Both the position numbers and the translations under genes were made by a program. Under the pieces are notes generated by a model. The model was not told where the DNA came from, searched no databases, and saw only the letters and a program-made list of their open reading frames with translations. This document shows positions 13,934 through 15,357 of a stretch of DNA of 15,357 nucleotides, piece by piece. The DNA comes from Gammaproteobacteria bacterium. Its GTDB lineage: Bacteria; Pseudomonadota; Gammaproteobacteria; SMWH01. How positions within the stretch are numbered: the first letter of the stretch is position 1; every line of letters begins with the position of its first letter. Location of the stretch: the NCBI GenBank assembly GCA_004357005.1, contig SMWH01000090.1, positions 1 through 15,357 of the forward strand. The letters run 5' to 3'.

Positions 13934-14639
13934 ATCCGCCGCGCCACAGGTCTGGGTTGTGGTCCCCGCCGCGGGAGGCAGTCTGCGTTTCGGCGGTGGC
14001 GTTTCCAAACAATATCGCCTGCTGGGGGGGCAACCGCTTCTGTTGCGCACTCTTTCGCGCCTGGCCAGCCATCCCCGGGTGGCCGGACTCGTGGTGGTTA
14101 TTCACCGTACCGATGAGCTCTGGCCCGGGCTGGATGTGTGTGAGGGAAAACCTGTGATCAGCACCGTCGGGGGCAGCGAACGATGGTTGTCGGTACGCAA
14201 CGGACTCGATGTCCTGCCCGACAGCGTCGCCAAGGACGACTGGGTGCTGGTGCACGATGCCGCGCGACCCTGTGTACGGCACGAACACATCACGCGTCTC
14301 CTGGAAGAGGGCTGGGGGCATCCGGTGGGCGCCGTTCTCGGTGTGCCGGCGCGGGACACCCTCAAGACCGTGGATGCATCGCACACGGTTCTGGGCACGC
14401 TCGATCGCGACCCGATCTGGCACGCGCAGACTCCCCAGATGTTCCGTCGCGGCGTTCTGAGCAGGGCGCTGGCTGGTTGTGGCCCGGTAAGCGATGAAGC
14501 CGGCGCCATGGAGGCGATCGGGAAAATGCCGGTGTTTGTGGAAGGATCCACCGATAATCTGAAAGTGACCTTTCCTGACGATCTGACGCTGGCGGAGTAC
14601 TATCTCGACCGGCAAGCTACGGAACAGGCCACGGAGTAA
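13926..14639 (+). CDS. ispD: 2-C-methyl-D-erythritol 4-phosphate cytidylyltransferase IspD
   Basis: IspD transfers CMP from CTP to methylerythritol phosphate in the MEP isoprenoid pathway. I choose GTG 13926, overlapping ftsB by eight bases, which gives 237 residues (E. coli 236) with VVVPAAG at the expected position. A TTG at 13866 is in frame but would add an unconserved N-terminus encoded by the ftsB tail repeat. Conserved features are SKQY (the Lys matches E. coli Lys27), the IspD signature VHDAARP, PARDTLK and LDRDPIWHAQTPQMF (the Arg matches E. coli Arg157). The nucleotide loop is unusual: AAGGSLRF where AAGxGxRM is typical, losing the second Gly but keeping the Arg. ispF follows three bases later. 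Confidence 0.93.
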   Translation: MTESAAPQVWVVVPAAGGSLRFGGGVSKQYRLLGGQPLLLRTLSRLASHPRVAGLVVVIHRTDELWPGLDVCEGKPVISTVGGSERWLSVRNGLDVLPDSVAKDDWVLVHDAARPCVRHEHITRLLEEGWGHPVGAVLGVPARDTLKTVDASHTVLGTLDRDPIWHAQTPQMFRRGVLSRALAGCGPVSDEAGAMEAIGKMPVFVEGSTDNLKVTFPDDLTLAEYYLDRQATEQATE

Positions 14640-14642
14640 GCC

Positions 14643-15119
14643 ATGCGTATTGGTCAGGGCATCGACGCGCACCGTTTCGGCGAGGGGAGCAGCATTCGCC
14701 TCGGTGGCGTTGATATTCCCTTCGAACGGGGTATCGAGGCCCATTCGGACGGGGACGTGGTGTTGCACGCTATTTGCGACGCCATGCTCGGCGCCGCCAG
14801 CCTGGGGGATCTGGGCAAGCACTTTCCCTCCGATGATGATCGCTGGCATAACGCGGACAGCGTTCAAATGCTTGAACATGTTTTCGGTCTGGTATCGGCG
14901 CAAAATCTGCGCGTCTCCAACCTGGATGTCACGGTGATCTGTCAGGCGCCGCGCCTGTCCACTCACGTGGAAGCGATGCAGGCTGTTATCGCCGCCACGC
15001 TCGAGATGGAAAAAAACCACGTGAGCGTGAAGGCCACCACGACGGACGGGTTGGGTTATACCGGCCGGGGTGAGGGCATCGCCGCCCACGCCGTCGTTCT
15101 ACTCAGCGATCGGGGCTGA
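14643..15119 (+). CDS. ispF: 2-C-methyl-D-erythritol 2,4-cyclodiphosphate synthase IspF
   Basis: IspF cyclises CDP-methylerythritol 2-phosphate to methylerythritol 2,4-cyclodiphosphate with release of CMP, two steps after IspD. The 158 residues (E. coli 159) carry the zinc ligands Asp8 and His10 (GIDAHRF) and His42 (SDGDVVLHAICDAMLGAA). VKATTTDGLGYTGRGEGIAAHAV, with the conserved Thr-Thr and Gly-Arg-Gly-Glu-Gly, closes the family match. ATG 14643 follows GGAG (14633-14636), six bases upstream and overlapping the ispD stop. ispD and ispF are separate genes here, not the fused IspDF found in some proteobacteria. Confidence 0.97.
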   Translation: MRIGQGIDAHRFGEGSSIRLGGVDIPFERGIEAHSDGDVVLHAICDAMLGAASLGDLGKHFPSDDDRWHNADSVQMLEHVFGLVSAQNLRVSNLDVTVICQAPRLSTHVEAMQAVIAATLEMEKNHVSVKATTTDGLGYTGRGEGIAAHAVVLLSDRG

Positions 15120-15124
15120 CTCGC

Positions 15125-15357
15125 GTGTGGCCCCGCGCCCACGGTGGGCCCGTCGTCTCCGGTCGGCTGCGCGTCGAGACGGACGATTTTCAGGTGGATG
15201 AGCAACTGGGGTTCGCGCCGGATGGTGAGGGCGAGCATTGGCTGCTGCAGGTGGAAAAACGCGATTCCAATACCCATTGGGTGGCCGGGCAACTCGCGCG
15301 CTTCGCCGGCGTCGCTCCCCGCTTCGTGAGCTATTCGGGTCTGAAGGACCGGCACGC
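15125..15357 (+). CDS. truD: tRNA pseudouridine(13) synthase TruD, N-terminal part (runs off the window)
   Basis: TruD makes pseudouridine 13 in tRNA-Glu. The frame opening at GTG 15125, five bases after the ispF stop, encodes 77 complete codons before the window ends. It reads AHGGPVVSGRLRVETDDF, then DEQLGFAPDGEGEHWLLQVEK, then FVSYSGLKDRHA. These match E. coli TruD regions with LHGKPQGTG, PEDFVV, LGFEPDGEGEH and FAGQKDKHA. Asp75 in GLKDRH is equivalent to the catalytic Asp80. No good Shine-Dalgarno is visible and no alternative ATG lies nearby, so GTG 15125 is likely but not proven. Gene order ispF-truD is the standard gammaproteobacterial one. Confidence 0.93.
   Translation, partial: MWPRAHGGPVVSGRLRVETDDFQVDEQLGFAPDGEGEHWLLQVEKRDSNTHWVAGQLARFAGVAPRFVSYSGLKDRH

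Noticed and set aside
13617..15089. 490-codon open frame on the minus strand opposite ftsB, ispD and ispF
   Set aside because: It shows no protein family features and is fully explained by codon structure of the three real genes on the plus strand.

Overview
The window is a tightly packed, single-strand (+) run of fourteen core bacterial genes from a GC-rich gammaproteobacterium. In order they are lpxD, fabZ, lpxA, lpxB, dnaE, accA, tilS, pyrG, kdsA, eno, ftsB, ispD, ispF and the first 77 codons of truD. The order resembles the Pseudomonas-type arrangement (dnaE-accA-tilS-pyrG-kdsA-eno-ftsB-ispD...ispF-truD). In Escherichia coli the same genes lie in two distant clusters. Genus cannot be decided from the sequence. 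Several details, such as a metal-type KdsA and the absence of rnhB, argue against Enterobacterales or a typical Pseudomonas.

Region 1 (1-3495) is the lipid A initiation block: LpxD, FabZ, LpxA and LpxB. FabZ draws on the same 3-hydroxyacyl-ACP pool used by LpxA and LpxD. Region 2 (3492-9305) holds the replicative polymerase subunit DnaE, acetyl-CoA carboxylase subunit AccA and the tRNA-Ile lysidine synthetase TilS. Region 3 (9627-13546) holds PyrG (CTP), KdsA (KDO-8-phosphate) and enolase (PEP, a KdsA substrate). Region 4 (13568-15357) holds the divisome protein FtsB, IspD and IspF of the MEP isoprenoid pathway, and the start of the pseudouridine synthase TruD. Metabolically the block links envelope precursors: PyrG makes the CTP used by IspD and needed to activate KDO, and enolase makes PEP for KdsA.

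Most genes overlap by 4-8 bases or are separated by fewer than 25. Six of the fourteen use GTG starts (lpxA, lpxB, tilS, kdsA, ispD, truD). Only three gaps are larger: dnaE-accA (68 b), tilS-pyrG (321 b) and kdsA-eno (156 b). The two longest gaps carry the most unusual DNA in the window. These are short GTAG/GCAG-headed hairpin repeats of the REP type in two stem subfamilies, and, upstream of pyrG, a six-tract G-quadruplex motif.

No transposase, phage gene, CRISPR array, tRNA, rRNA or convincing intrinsic terminator was seen. I found no new multi-gene system. The points worth a second look are the REP-like arrays, the G-quadruplex motif, the metallo-type KdsA, the methionine at the LpxA chain-length position, a long acidic tail on FtsB, an altered IspD nucleotide loop and the missing rnhB.
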